From the NCBI GenBank assembly GCA_946405145.1, contig CAMJGE010000005.1, positions 62,001 to 126,000 of the forward strand: a DNA stretch of 64,000 nucleotides. The letters run 5' to 3'. The number at the start of each line of letters is the position of its first letter. Within the stretch, counting starts at the first letter, position 1. This stretch comes from an uncultured Prevotella sp. (lineage in GTDB: Bacteria > Bacteroidota > Bacteroidia > Bacteroidales > Bacteroidaceae). The position numbers were made by a program, and so were the translations under genes. The notes beneath the pieces were generated by a model. That model saw only the letters and a program-made list of their open reading frames with translations. It searched no databases and was not told the origin of the DNA. Positions 1-9,162 of this stretch are shown piece by piece.

Positions 1-1
1 C

Positions 2-1720
2 GAAGATGTTCACAGTATCGCTTTGTCTCTACTTAGTTATCAGAGTGACTATGCCATTCTGCTGACTAATCCCAATGACACACTGTTCCTCTATCTGGAA
101 TCTCATACGAGTTGTAATATCGAGCGTCTCCGTTCCTATTTCTCCAAGACCGATAAGAAAGGTTCGCAGATTGCCGTCTTGAAAACAATCTATGAGATTG
201 ATCCTGACATACCGTTGTTGGCACGCTATCCTTCTTCTACGCTGAAGGAGATTGTGCAGTCTTTCGGTAGGGAGCAGTTGACAGAAGATGACTGGCATTC
301 TCTGACTGATGGACGTTTACTCTCATGGATGTATAGCCATGAAGACAAGATGGTCTGCGAGAGCATGCGTATTCTGACACAGGGTAAAACATACTCGGAG
401 TCGCTGGCCTATATGGTGCTGTATAACCTTGATCGCGAAGCTGGCTATGACCTGAGATCAGCCTATACGCCACAACAGATTGGTGAACAGATTGCAGAGC
501 GAATGAAGGGTGTGGAGCATCTGGATGACGAAGGGTTCAAGAATGCCATGACTGATATCGTGGAACTGGATGGCAGATTCAACTATTATGCGCAGCTGCA
601 TGGATGGACAGAGGTGATGAATGAGCATCATCGCTGTTTCGATCTGACCAGTGAAGAGAATCGTGAACGTCTGGGAGCCTATGACTTAAAGACAGCTGTC
701 TATCGCTTCTGTCTTATCTTAGGTACATCGCCTGTTTATGTGATGCCTGATGGAAAGGAATATACGAATGGACGTGAGCTTAACGAAAAGGATTTCCCGC
801 AGATACGCACAGAGATTCGCAATGGCTCGTTTGCACAATGGATGTCTATCTTCTATCATGAGGATCCGTTTGCAGACTTCTCAGAAGAATATGCCTACGA
901 GAAGACCATAGAAGAGTGGCTGATGGCAATAGGAAAGATTGACAAGACGCAGAACTACTATAAGCGTTTTGTGGATGCACGTCAGGAGACATCAGCCCGT
1001 ATCAAGAGTGTGCGTGACAACTGGAATTATGCCAAAGGCAAGGAGAAATTGTGGCGCATGACTTTCTATGGCCTATGTGGTATCTGGATTTTGCTGATTT
1101 TGGTGCTAGGCGTGGATGATCGTACGTATCTGCTCGACCATGCACTTTTAGCTATTGGATTACCCTTGGGTGGTATGACAGCTCTTATCGTTGGTACCAG
1201 AGCTTTCTTCCGAGGCTATGATGTGTTCTTCTCCATCCTTTGGGGATTAGTGGGAGTTGCTTCGTCATATATACCTATTATAATTTTAAAGTATTTCGGA
1301 GAGTCTCATCCGGGGTTGTTCAATATCATCATTGTTGTCATAACACTGGTTTATATGCTGATATCCCACCTGACTGACTTCAGAGGCGATGAGAAAGCTG
1401 ACAGCAAACTGATAGCTGAGGTACTGGAGAATGATATTAAATCATCACTCCTTGAGCCTTTGTACTATACGTTTAAGACAAAGTCGTATAAGTTCAACGG
1501 TTCAAAGTTCGCCTTGTTGAACGATGTGACGGATCAGGTGCGATCCATCAGTGGTGAGAGTGTGCTGCACTATATATTGTGGAGTTTAATGGCACTGATA
1601 TTTGTACTCGATTTCGTGATCTTCAGCCCGAAGATATTGAATGTAGCTAACCCAGATGCAGATAATCTCAAATCGGTACCTGCATCGCTAATCGAGCAAT
1701 TAGAAAGAGACGTAGAATAA
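2..1720 (+). CDS. Multi-spanning membrane protein of an AAA/FHA/PP2C operon (5' partial)
   Basis: The reading frame is open to the first bases of the window, so the true start lies upstream; a TTG at 23 is only an internal possibility. About 340 visible N-terminal residues are soluble and mostly helical. Four hydrophobic segments follow in close order (about bases 1065-1370) and a fifth near 1560-1630, with a hydrophilic stretch between. I recognise no catalytic motif and no family. The stop overlaps the next ATG by one base (TAATG), so translation is probably coupled to the AAA gene downstream. By context it may be the membrane anchor or sensor of the AAA/FHA/phosphatase set. The function is inferred from neighbours only. 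Confidence 0.75.
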   Translation, partial: EDVHSIALSLLSYQSDYAILLTNPNDTLFLYLESHTSCNIERLRSYFSKTDKKGSQIAVLKTIYEIDPDIPLLARYPSSTLKEIVQSFGREQLTEDDWHSLTDGRLLSWMYSHEDKMVCESMRILTQGKTYSESLAYMVLYNLDREAGYDLRSAYTPQQIGEQIAERMKGVEHLDDEGFKNAMTDIVELDGRFNYYAQLHGWTEVMNEHHRCFDLTSEENRERLGAYDLKTAVYRFCLILGTSPVYVMPDGKEYTNGRELNEKDFPQIRTEIRNGSFAQWMSIFYHEDPFADFSEEYAYEKTIEEWLMAIGKIDKTQNYYKRFVDARQETSARIKSVRDNWNYAKGKEKLWRMTFYGLCGIWILLILVLGVDDRTYLLDHALLAIGLPLGGMTALIVGTRAFFRGYDVFFSILWGLVGVASSYIPIIILKYFGESHPGLFNIIIVVITLVYMLISHLTDFRGDEKADSKLIAEVLENDIKSSLLEPLYYTFKTKSYKFNGSKFALLNDVTDQVRSISGESVLHYILWSLMALIFVLDFVIFSPKILNVANPDADNLKSVPASLIEQLERDVE

Positions 1721-4700
1721 TGGTTTGTGAGAACTGTCATAAAGAAAACAGACTTTTAGCTAAATTCTGTAAGTGGTGCGGTCAGCCAATCGCATCACAG
1801 GATCTGCTTGACAAACTGGTAGGGCTTGACGAGGTAAAACGTCAGCTTAAGACAATTGTAAATACCTATGCTTATCTGCGTTCCCGCAGGGATATTGCCA
1901 ATGTCAGCATCTCTGTAAATGCCATCGTGATTGGTGAGACGGGAACAGGAAAAACAATACTTGCAGAAATACTTCGCGATTATTTCTATAAGCATAAGAT
2001 CATCCCGAAGCCGAAGTTGACGATGGTTGACGCAGTCGATTACCAGCGTTTTGTTGATAAGTGGGATGATAATATCAAGAATGCTAAGGATGGTATCCTA
2101 TTCTTTGATAATGTTCAGAAACTACTGCCCGATAAGTATTCGAATCAGGTTAATCCCTTGGATAAGCTGTTTGTGGAGATGGGCAAATGGGAAGACAATC
2201 CGATAGTGGTCATCTCTGGTCTGACAAAGGGATTGGATGACTTCTTGGAAAGCAATCCAGCTATTGCCAATCGTTTCAAATACACATTCCGTCTGCCTAC
2301 ACCTGGTTATCAGGAGCTGACAGAAATCTGTAAGCTGAACCTGCGTACGAAGTACGGTGTTACCAAATTCTCACCGGAGGCTGATGAACAACTGACACGT
2401 TTCTTCAAATATCAGGTTAAGATCAAGGATGACACGTTTGGTAATGGTCATCTTGCCACCAAGACTTCAGAAGACATCTTCACGCAGTTTATAAGTCGTG
2501 GAGCAGATGCTGTCCAGGTAGAGAAGAGTGATATCAGGGGATATGTTCCAGAGGAGCGTAGTGTGGATGATATCCTGAAGGATCTCGATAACTTCATCGG
2601 TATGGATGAGGTGAAGAGTGCGGTGCGTGAGATTGCCTATTCTGTTCAGAACAGTATTGAGCGTGCAGAACGTGGACTGGGTGAGCAGGAGAAGATGTCG
2701 ATGCATGTCATCCTGACTGGTAATCCAGGAACAGGTAAAACGACAATTGCCCGAAAGCTAGGAGAGATATTGGCAGCAATTGGCTACCTCGACAGCGGAC
2801 ATGTGGTGGAGGTGGATCGTGCCAAGATGGTTAGTCCCTATCAGGGTGAGACGCCTAAGGTGGTTGACAAGCTCTGCGATAAGGCGATGGGTGGTATCCT
2901 GTTTGTAGATGAGGCTTACACACTGGCACCGCAGAATGCAGCCGGAGAACGGGATAATCAGGGCGCTCAGGCTCTGGAGAAGTTGATGAAGCGTATGGAG
3001 GATGATCGCGGAAAGTTCGTAGTGATTGCAGCAGGCTATCGCACGGAGATGGAGAATCTATTCCGCATCAACCCAGGTTTCAAGAGCCGCTTCACTTACT
3101 TCCTTGACATCCAGGACTACTCGCCAGAACAGTTGTATCAGATCATGCTTGTTTTTGCCAAGGAGAAAAAATATATCTTCTCACCAGAGGCAGAAGAGCT
3201 GGCAAAGAAGCAGATCACAGAGTTGTATAATTCACGTGGCAATGATTTTGCCAATGGACGTACGATGCGTACACTCTTCGATCAGATATGTAAGCGTCAG
3301 GCAAAGCGTCTGCAGGGTGAGGACATCTCTGCGATGTCGAATGAGGAACTGATGACGATCTCGGCAAAGGATATTCCATACGAGGCTCCGCAGTCTGTGG
3401 ATGTTTCCGATTGCCTTGCCAAACTTGACGGACTTGTTGGTCTGGCAGCTGTTAAGAGGGAGGTGGCAAACCTTACATCTTATCTCAATCTCCAGATCAA
3501 ACGCGGAGAAACCAACACCTTCCAAGGCAAGCATTATGTGTTTACTGGTAATCCTGGTACAGGTAAGACAACGGTAGCACGTATTATGGCAGATATCTTC
3601 AAGACATTGGGTATCGTTTCGAGAGGACAGTTGGTTGAGGCAGACCGCTCCAAGTTGGTAGCGGGCTATTCTGGGCAAACGGCTATTAAGACCAATCAGC
3701 TTGTTGATCAGGCCTTGGGTGGTGTGCTCTTCATTGATGAGGCCTATACCTTGAAGTCGAATGACGGTGACTCCTTTGGAGCTGAGGCCATTGACACGCT
3801 GTTGAAGCGATTAGAGGATGATCGTGGTAAGTTTATCTGTATCGTAGCAGGCTATACTGACCAGATGCACGACTTCATCGATTCTAATCCTGGTTTGAAG
3901 AGCCGATTCACTCAGACCGTTCATTTCGACGACTATACGCCAGATGAGTTGACGGAAATCTTCCTCAATCTGGCCAGCAAGAAGAACTTCACTGTTGATG
4001 AGGTGATGCGTGGCGCCATCCATCGTCAGTTTGAGCAGTTGTATCTGCGTCGTGATAAGAACTTCGGCAATGCCCGTGAGGCACGCCGTATCTTCGATGA
4101 GGCTGTTGAGCGACAGAGTCAGCGTCTTGTCAAACTGATGAACGATCCTTCATTCAAGGAGAGTGATATGTACAGTCTGACACAAGATGATCTGCCAATG
4201 GCACAGAGTGAGGCTGCTCGTCCGCTTGATGAGGTGCTCAACGAACTCGATGAGTTTATCGGCATGCGAACCGTCAAGAACTCCATCCGTCGTCTGGCTG
4301 TACAAAGCATGTTCATGAAGCAGCGTGCTGCTATGGGTGCTGGTAACGTGCAGCAGATGGCAATGAACTTCGTACTGACAGGTAATCCTGGTACAGGAAA
4401 AACCTCGTTGTCACGAAAGATGGGTGAGGTGCTTCAGGCTATGGACATCCTGCCTACTTCTCGTGTATTGGAGGTAAGCCGTGCTACCTTAATCGGCAAA
4501 TACATGGGTGAGACTCCCAAGATTGTCAACAGCATGTGTGACAAGGCGATGGGTGGTATCCTCTTCATCGATGAGGCCTATACTCTCAGTGACGGTGGTG
4601 ACCAGTATGGTAAGGAAGCTATCGACACATTGATGAAGCGTATGGAGGACGATCGTGGTAAGTTTGTGGTGATTGCTGCCGGATATAAAGACAAGATGGA

Positions 4701-5025
4701 GGAGTTTATGCAGATGAATCCTGGTCTGGCCAGTCGCTTCACTCACAAGCTCCATATCGACGACTATAATGAAGATGAGTTGCTTTCTATCTTTAAGTCG
4801 ATGGCGAAAAAAGAGCAGTACACACTGTCTCCTACAGCAGAGTTCAAAGCGCTCGATACCATCTACAAGATGGTGCTTGCAAAAGACGAGTCATGGGGTA
4901 ATGCCCGTGAGATGCGTAATCTGCTCGACTCAACCATCCAGAAGCTCTCACTTCGTGTGTCGCAGATGCCACCTGATCAGGTGACCAAAGAAACATATCA
5001 GATTATATTACCAGAAGATATTTAG
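1720..5025 (+). CDS. Zinc-ribbon protein with four tandem CbxX/CfqX (SpoVK-type) AAA+ ATPase modules
   Basis: 1101 residues. A zinc ribbon (C3, C6, C17, C20) leads into four AAA+ modules of the CbxX/CfqX/SpoVK class. Walker A motifs lie at residues 72-79 (GETGTGKT), 334-341, 610-617 and 888-895 (each GNPGTGKT). Walker B ends at D397-E398, D673-E674 and D951-E952 in modules 2 to 4. In module 1 it reads ILFFDN (D130-N131), so the catalytic glutamate is missing and that module probably binds but does not hydrolyse ATP. Modules 2 to 4 share the GGILFxDEAYTL signature and the SRF arginine-finger region. Relatives with one or two modules include CbbX (Rubisco activase) and EccA of type VII secretion; four in one chain is unusual. 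The gene is coupled to the membrane protein upstream and the FHA protein 7 bp downstream. A role in remodelling a phosphorylation-regulated complex is inferred. Confidence 0.9.
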   Translation: MVCENCHKENRLLAKFCKWCGQPIASQDLLDKLVGLDEVKRQLKTIVNTYAYLRSRRDIANVSISVNAIVIGETGTGKTILAEILRDYFYKHKIIPKPKLTMVDAVDYQRFVDKWDDNIKNAKDGILFFDNVQKLLPDKYSNQVNPLDKLFVEMGKWEDNPIVVISGLTKGLDDFLESNPAIANRFKYTFRLPTPGYQELTEICKLNLRTKYGVTKFSPEADEQLTRFFKYQVKIKDDTFGNGHLATKTSEDIFTQFISRGADAVQVEKSDIRGYVPEERSVDDILKDLDNFIGMDEVKSAVREIAYSVQNSIERAERGLGEQEKMSMHVILTGNPGTGKTTIARKLGEILAAIGYLDSGHVVEVDRAKMVSPYQGETPKVVDKLCDKAMGGILFVDEAYTLAPQNAAGERDNQGAQALEKLMKRMEDDRGKFVVIAAGYRTEMENLFRINPGFKSRFTYFLDIQDYSPEQLYQIMLVFAKEKKYIFSPEAEELAKKQITELYNSRGNDFANGRTMRTLFDQICKRQAKRLQGEDISAMSNEELMTISAKDIPYEAPQSVDVSDCLAKLDGLVGLAAVKREVANLTSYLNLQIKRGETNTFQGKHYVFTGNPGTGKTTVARIMADIFKTLGIVSRGQLVEADRSKLVAGYSGQTAIKTNQLVDQALGGVLFIDEAYTLKSNDGDSFGAEAIDTLLKRLEDDRGKFICIVAGYTDQMHDFIDSNPGLKSRFTQTVHFDDYTPDELTEIFLNLASKKNFTVDEVMRGAIHRQFEQLYLRRDKNFGNAREARRIFDEAVERQSQRLVKLMNDPSFKESDMYSLTQDDLPMAQSEAARPLDEVLNELDEFIGMRTVKNSIRRLAVQSMFMKQRAAMGAGNVQQMAMNFVLTGNPGTGKTSLSRKMGEVLQAMDILPTSRVLEVSRATLIGKYMGETPKIVNSMCDKAMGGILFIDEAYTLSDGGDQYGKEAIDTLMKRMEDDRGKFVVIAAGYKDKMEEFMQMNPGLASRFTHKLHIDDYNEDELLSIFKSMAKKEQYTLSPTAEFKALDTIYKMVLAKDESWGNAREMRNLLDSTIQKLSLRVSQMPPDQVTKETYQIILPEDI

Positions 5026-5032
5026 TTAGAAT

Positions 5033-5587
5033 ATGATTATTTGTCCAACGTGTAAAGAAGAGATCGATGATGATTCCCACTACTGTGACCAGTGTGGACA
5101 GAAATTGTATTTCTGCAATCAGTGTGGTCGAGTAGGAGTAGGGCGCCGTTGCACGCATTGTGGCGGTTTGATGGTGTCGCCTGATGGCTCCGTCAGTCAG
5201 CGGGGACAATCCGCAGGTATGTCTATGCCTGGATTCATGTCCTATGGAACATCAGGAGGAGAAAGACCTAACAGTTCCATGAAGGGCATGCCAGTATTGG
5301 CACTTATCAATGATAGCCTGAATATTCGTATAAATGGCATGAATGGCGCCATCATTGGTCGCCGTAAGGGTCCATATACACAGTTCTTTGAAAATCAGAG
5401 TTATGTGTCTGGCGTGCATGCTCAGTTGAAATATAATCCAGGTGTAGGATGGTGTGTGGTTGATAAGCATTCTTCCAATGGCACAATGCTTAATCAGCGT
5501 CCCATCCAGCCAGATATTGAGATGACCTTGAATAGTGGCGATATTCTGACAATCGCAAATGTAAATCTTCAAGTGATAATAAGTTAA
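5033..5587 (+). CDS. Double zinc-ribbon FHA-domain protein
   Basis: 184 residues. Two N-terminal zinc ribbons use C4/C7/C18/C21 and C28/C31/C40/C43. A Gly/Ser/Met-rich linker (about 45-85) leads to a C-terminal FHA domain (about 90-184). The phosphothreonine-binding signature is present: G109-R110, S126-x-x-H129 and N149-G150, so the domain should bind phosphopeptides. No signal peptide or membrane segment is seen, which implies a cytoplasmic adaptor. It lies between the AAA array gene and a PP2C phosphatase gene, the classic company of Ser/Thr-kinase pathways. The kinase itself is not in the window and may lie upstream of base 1. Confidence 0.9.
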   Translation: MIICPTCKEEIDDDSHYCDQCGQKLYFCNQCGRVGVGRRCTHCGGLMVSPDGSVSQRGQSAGMSMPGFMSYGTSGGERPNSSMKGMPVLALINDSLNIRINGMNGAIIGRRKGPYTQFFENQSYVSGVHAQLKYNPGVGWCVVDKHSSNGTMLNQRPIQPDIEMTLNSGDILTIANVNLQVIIS

Positions 5588-5595
5588 TAAAGAAA

Positions 5596-6342
5596 ATGAT
5601 TGAATTTGATATAACATCAGCCAGTAGAATTGGCTGTGTGAGAAGACAGAATGAGGATATGATACTTGTAGATAGTCATTTCGTACGTAATGGTGACTAT
5701 GCGACAAAAGCATCATTAAAGAGTCAGGACAGATATATTATTGCTGTAGCCGACGGTATGGGTGGTCATAATCGTGGCGATGTGGCAAGTAATGATGTCC
5801 TAAAAAACCTTCAGTTCTATTATCATGATCTCCCGATGGGATTAGGAGCCAGTGAATACTATGAGGCTGTTGTGGAGTGGCTTGACTCCATTAATAATTT
5901 TATAGCTTCAAAAGGACGGGCTGATGAGCAGTATCAGGGGATGGGTACCACGCTGGTAGCTTTGAGTTACTACTGTGGCGATTTCTATACTGTGAACTGT
6001 GGTGATAGTCGCCTGTATCGTTTCCGTGACGGTCAATTGACTCAACTTACGACTGATCATTCCCTGAATGAAATGCTGGGTGAAGAAAAGCATACCAATA
6101 TCATTACCAACTGTATCGGTGGTGGTAGCACCTCATCCTATGCCGATATGATCCAGATAACGAATGATGTTAAGACAGGCGACCTGTATATGCTGTGCAG
6201 TGATGGACTGACGGATATGGTTCCTGATGATAAGATTACTGAGTTGTTAGCAGGTGGTGCAGATGCGAATGCTCTGTGTGAAGCTGCTATCGCTGCAGGC
6301 GGATTTGATAATGTGTCCACCTGCGTCATCAAAATTAAATAA
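5596..6342 (+). CDS. PP2C-family protein Ser/Thr phosphatase
   Basis: 248 residues, a compact bacterial PP2C (Stp/PrpC type). Motifs in order: RRQNED near residues 16-21, ADGMGGH with metal ligands D53 and G54, GMGTT, CGDSR, CSDGLTD and the terminal GGFDNVS with its metal-binding Asp. All residues needed for the two-metal centre appear present, so it should be active on phospho-Ser/Thr. It has no membrane segment. It follows the FHA gene by 8 bp and is the last gene of this operon; metA starts 17 bp later. Within the set it is the probable eraser of the mark read by the FHA protein. Confidence 0.93.
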   Translation: MIEFDITSASRIGCVRRQNEDMILVDSHFVRNGDYATKASLKSQDRYIIAVADGMGGHNRGDVASNDVLKNLQFYYHDLPMGLGASEYYEAVVEWLDSINNFIASKGRADEQYQGMGTTLVALSYYCGDFYTVNCGDSRLYRFRDGQLTQLTTDHSLNEMLGEEKHTNIITNCIGGGSTSSYADMIQITNDVKTGDLYMLCSDGLTDMVPDDKITELLAGGADANALCEAAIAAGGFDNVSTCVIKIK

Positions 6343-6359
6343 TACGTTTTTAGACAACA

Positions 6360-7277
6360 ATGCCTTTAAGATTACCAGATAGATTACCTGCCATAGATAT
6401 TCTTAAGAATGAGAATATCTTTGTGATGGACAATTCGAGGGCCACAACGCAGGATATTCGCCCTCTTCGCATCGTGATTCTTAATCTGATGCCGCTGAAG
6501 ATAACGACAGAGACGGATCTGATCCGTCTCCTTTCTAATACACCTTTGCAGCTGGAGATCAGCTTCATGAAACTGCGCAGTCATACATCAAAGAATACAC
6601 CGATTGAACATATGATGATGTTCTACCGCGACTTTGAGTCGATGCGCAATGAGAAGTTCGATGGTATGATTATCACAGGTGCTCCGGTAGAAACACTCGA
6701 TTTTGTGGAGGTGAACTATTGGGATGAGATTACGGACATCTTCGATTGGGCTCGCACCCACGTCACCAGTACGCTCTATATCTGCTGGGCAGCACAGGCT
6801 GGCTTGTACTATCATTATGGTATTCCCAAATATCCATTAGAGAAGAAGATGTTCGGTATCTTCCCACAATATCCGTTAGAGAAGGGACTCCCCATCTTCC
6901 GAGGATTCGATGATGTGTTTATGATGCCACATAGTCGGCATACGGAGATTCACCGTGAGGATATATTGGCAAATCAAGACCTGACGCTGATAGCTGAATC
7001 GCCTGATTGTGGTGTCAGTATCGTGATGGCGCGAGGTGGACGTGAGTTCTATATCACAGGACATCTGGAGTATGCACCCAATACCCTTGATACGGAATAC
7101 CGTCGTGACAAGGGTGTGCGTGATGATGTGGATCTGCCCAAGAATTACTATCTCGACAACAATCCCGACAATCCGCCATTGGTTACCTGGCGTGCTCACG
7201 CTAATCTTCTTTATGCAAACTGGATTAACTATTACGTCTATCAGGAGACGCCATATAATATTGATGACATTAAATAG
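6360..7277 (+). CDS. metA: Homoserine O-acyltransferase (predicted acetyl-CoA specific)
   Basis: 305 residues, full length for MetA. Catalytic Cys142 is in ICWAAQAG, and His235 and Glu237 are in TGHLEYAP. Position 111 is Glu (GAPVETLDF). In this family Glu111 is known to favour acetyl-CoA (Bacillus type) and Gly111 succinyl-CoA (E. coli type), so the product is predicted to be O-acetylhomoserine despite the usual succinyltransferase name. It catalyses the first committed step of methionine synthesis in the cytoplasm. It sits 17 bp after the PP2C gene and 9 bp before the U32 gene without an obvious terminator, so it may be read through from upstream. No methionine riboswitch is visible. Confidence 0.95.
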   Translation: MPLRLPDRLPAIDILKNENIFVMDNSRATTQDIRPLRIVILNLMPLKITTETDLIRLLSNTPLQLEISFMKLRSHTSKNTPIEHMMMFYRDFESMRNEKFDGMIITGAPVETLDFVEVNYWDEITDIFDWARTHVTSTLYICWAAQAGLYYHYGIPKYPLEKKMFGIFPQYPLEKGLPIFRGFDDVFMMPHSRHTEIHREDILANQDLTLIAESPDCGVSIVMARGGREFYITGHLEYAPNTLDTEYRRDKGVRDDVDLPKNYYLDNNPDNPPLVTWRAHANLLYANWINYYVYQETPYNIDDIK

Positions 7278-7286
7278 CATTCAGTC

Positions 7287-9083
7287 TTGACCTCTTTAGA
7301 ACTCTTAGCTCCTGCCAAGAATCTGGCATGCGGCATAGCAGCCATCGATCATGGTGCTGATGCCGTATATATCGGTGCGCCGCGTTTCGGTGCACGTGCC
7401 GCAGCAGGGAATAGTATCGAGGATATAAGTCAACTGTGCAGTTATGCTCATCTTTTTGGTGCTAAGGTCTATGTCACGCTGAATACCATCATTTACGATG
7501 ACGAGATAGAGGCTGTCAGAAGTGTCATCAGTCAGTTGGAGAAAGCTGGTGTAGATGCTATCCTCGTACAGGATATGGCAGTACTCACGATGCTTAGGGA
7601 ACAGCGTTCTATGGCGATTCATGCCTCTACACAGACGGATAACCGTACGGCAGAAAAGGTGCGCAGGCTGCATGATGTCGGATGCTCCCGTGTGGTTTTG
7701 GCGCGAGAGTTGTCAGCAGAAGAGATAGCGGCGGTTCATCGTGAGGTGCCTAAGGTCGAACTCGAAGTCTTTGTTCATGGTGCCCTGTGTGTGAGTTATT
7801 CTGGTATCTGTTACGCCTCCCAATATTGCTTTCATCGCAGTGCCAATCGGGGCGAGTGTGCTCAGTTCTGTCGCATGCGCTTCTCATTGGTTGATGCTGA
7901 TGGTAAGGAGATAGAACACGAACGTTATCTGTTGTCGCTGAAGGACATGAACCAGAGCGACCACCTGCAGCAACTGATAGAGGCTGGAGCTACCTCTTTT
8001 AAGATAGAAGGTCGTCTGAAGGATATGGCCTACGTGAAGAATGTGACAGCAGCATATAGTGAACGACTGAATGCCATCATTCGTCAGCATCCTGATCAAT
8101 ATTGCCGTGCGTCAAAGGGCTATTGCGAATATACCTTTAAACCAGATTTACACCGTACTTTCAATCGTGGCTATACTACCTATTTCTTGAATGGACGACA
8201 ACCAGACATCACCTCCTTTGATACCCCTAAGGCGGTAGGTGAGTTCGTAGGAACAGTGAAGGAGATTCGTGGTAACTCCTTTAATGTGGCAGGTGTTACG
8301 AGCTTTGCTAATGGTGATGGACTCTGTTTCCTGAATGAAGAACGAAAGTTTGAGGGCTTGCGTGCCAATCGTGTGGAGGGAAATCGCATCTATCCTTTAA
8401 AGATGCCCCACAACCTACGTCCAGGTATGGCACTCTACCGAAATAATGATCAGGAGTTTGAGCGACTCCTCGCCAAACCCAGTGCCACACGAAAGATACC
8501 TATAAGTATCACGCTTCGGGCTGTTGATGATGGCCTCGTGTTGAGTACTGGCAATCTCACGCTCCACTTCGAGAGTGAACATCAGCTGGCGCAGAAGTCG
8601 CCTCGTGAGAATATCGCCCGCCAGCTATCTAAGTTGGGTGATACCATCTTCAAGTGTACTGAGGTGGAGGTACCCGACGATTTCAACTTCTTTATTCCCA
8701 ACAGCCAACTGTCGGATATGCGCAGACAACTGATAGAGGCCCTGTCAGTTCCTGCCAAGAAGGAAAGCGTTAAGCATGGTCAGCATAAAGGGATGAAACT
8801 AGAAAAGGCCAGTTACCAATATAACATCTCCAATCGTTTGGCGGCAGCATTCTATGGCACTGATACACTGTCGGCCTTTGAGTTGAAGGGTGGGGAAGGC
8901 CCCCTCATGCAGTGTCGCCATTGCATCCGTTATAGTCTGGGCTATTGTGTCAAGCATGGTGGAAAGCGCCCCATGTGGCATGAACCTCTTTCTCTCGTAT
9001 TAGGCGATGGACGTCGCTTTCGTCTTGAGTTCGATTGCCAGCACTGTCAGATGAACGTGTATCCGTTAACCAATAACCGTTGA
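7287..9083 (+). CDS. U32-family protein (RlhA/TrhP-like RNA hydroxylation enzyme)
   Basis: 598 residues, starting at TTG because the frame carries the metA stop just upstream and has no nearby ATG; the predicted N-terminus, with ELLAPAKNL, fits the family. The U32 core has the Cys cluster expected to hold an Fe-S centre (C168, C175, C191, C195 around FVHGALCVSYSGIC and RGECAQFCR). A long C-terminal part carries further Cys motifs (CRHC and CQHC), as in the longer RlhA-like members. U32 proteins were called collagenase-like peptidases, but characterised members hydroxylate tRNA or 23S rRNA bases. Which substrate applies cannot be told from sequence alone. The last codons coincide with a GGTTATT-type repeat (9063-9082). 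Confidence 0.85.
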   Translation: MTSLELLAPAKNLACGIAAIDHGADAVYIGAPRFGARAAAGNSIEDISQLCSYAHLFGAKVYVTLNTIIYDDEIEAVRSVISQLEKAGVDAILVQDMAVLTMLREQRSMAIHASTQTDNRTAEKVRRLHDVGCSRVVLARELSAEEIAAVHREVPKVELEVFVHGALCVSYSGICYASQYCFHRSANRGECAQFCRMRFSLVDADGKEIEHERYLLSLKDMNQSDHLQQLIEAGATSFKIEGRLKDMAYVKNVTAAYSERLNAIIRQHPDQYCRASKGYCEYTFKPDLHRTFNRGYTTYFLNGRQPDITSFDTPKAVGEFVGTVKEIRGNSFNVAGVTSFANGDGLCFLNEERKFEGLRANRVEGNRIYPLKMPHNLRPGMALYRNNDQEFERLLAKPSATRKIPISITLRAVDDGLVLSTGNLTLHFESEHQLAQKSPRENIARQLSKLGDTIFKCTEVEVPDDFNFFIPNSQLSDMRRQLIEALSVPAKKESVKHGQHKGMKLEKASYQYNISNRLAAAFYGTDTLSAFELKGGEGPLMQCRHCIRYSLGYCVKHGGKRPMWHEPLSLVLGDGRRFRLEFDCQHCQMNVYPLTNNR

Positions 9084-9162
9084 TAAGATATGAAGATCAG
9101 GAATTCTTTACGAGCAAGCCGACTTCTCAAGCCGTTTATTGGTTATTGTTTAACCGCTATTG
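9063..9162. repeat. Pair of GGTTATT/GGTTAAC-type repeat tracts
   Basis: Bases 9063-9082 read CCGTTAACCAATAACCGTTG and form the last codons of the U32 gene. Bases 9131-9162 carry the same words in the opposite orientation (ATTGGTTATTGTTTAACCG) inside the next gene. The same word set recurs at 55483-55568. Confidence 0.5.
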
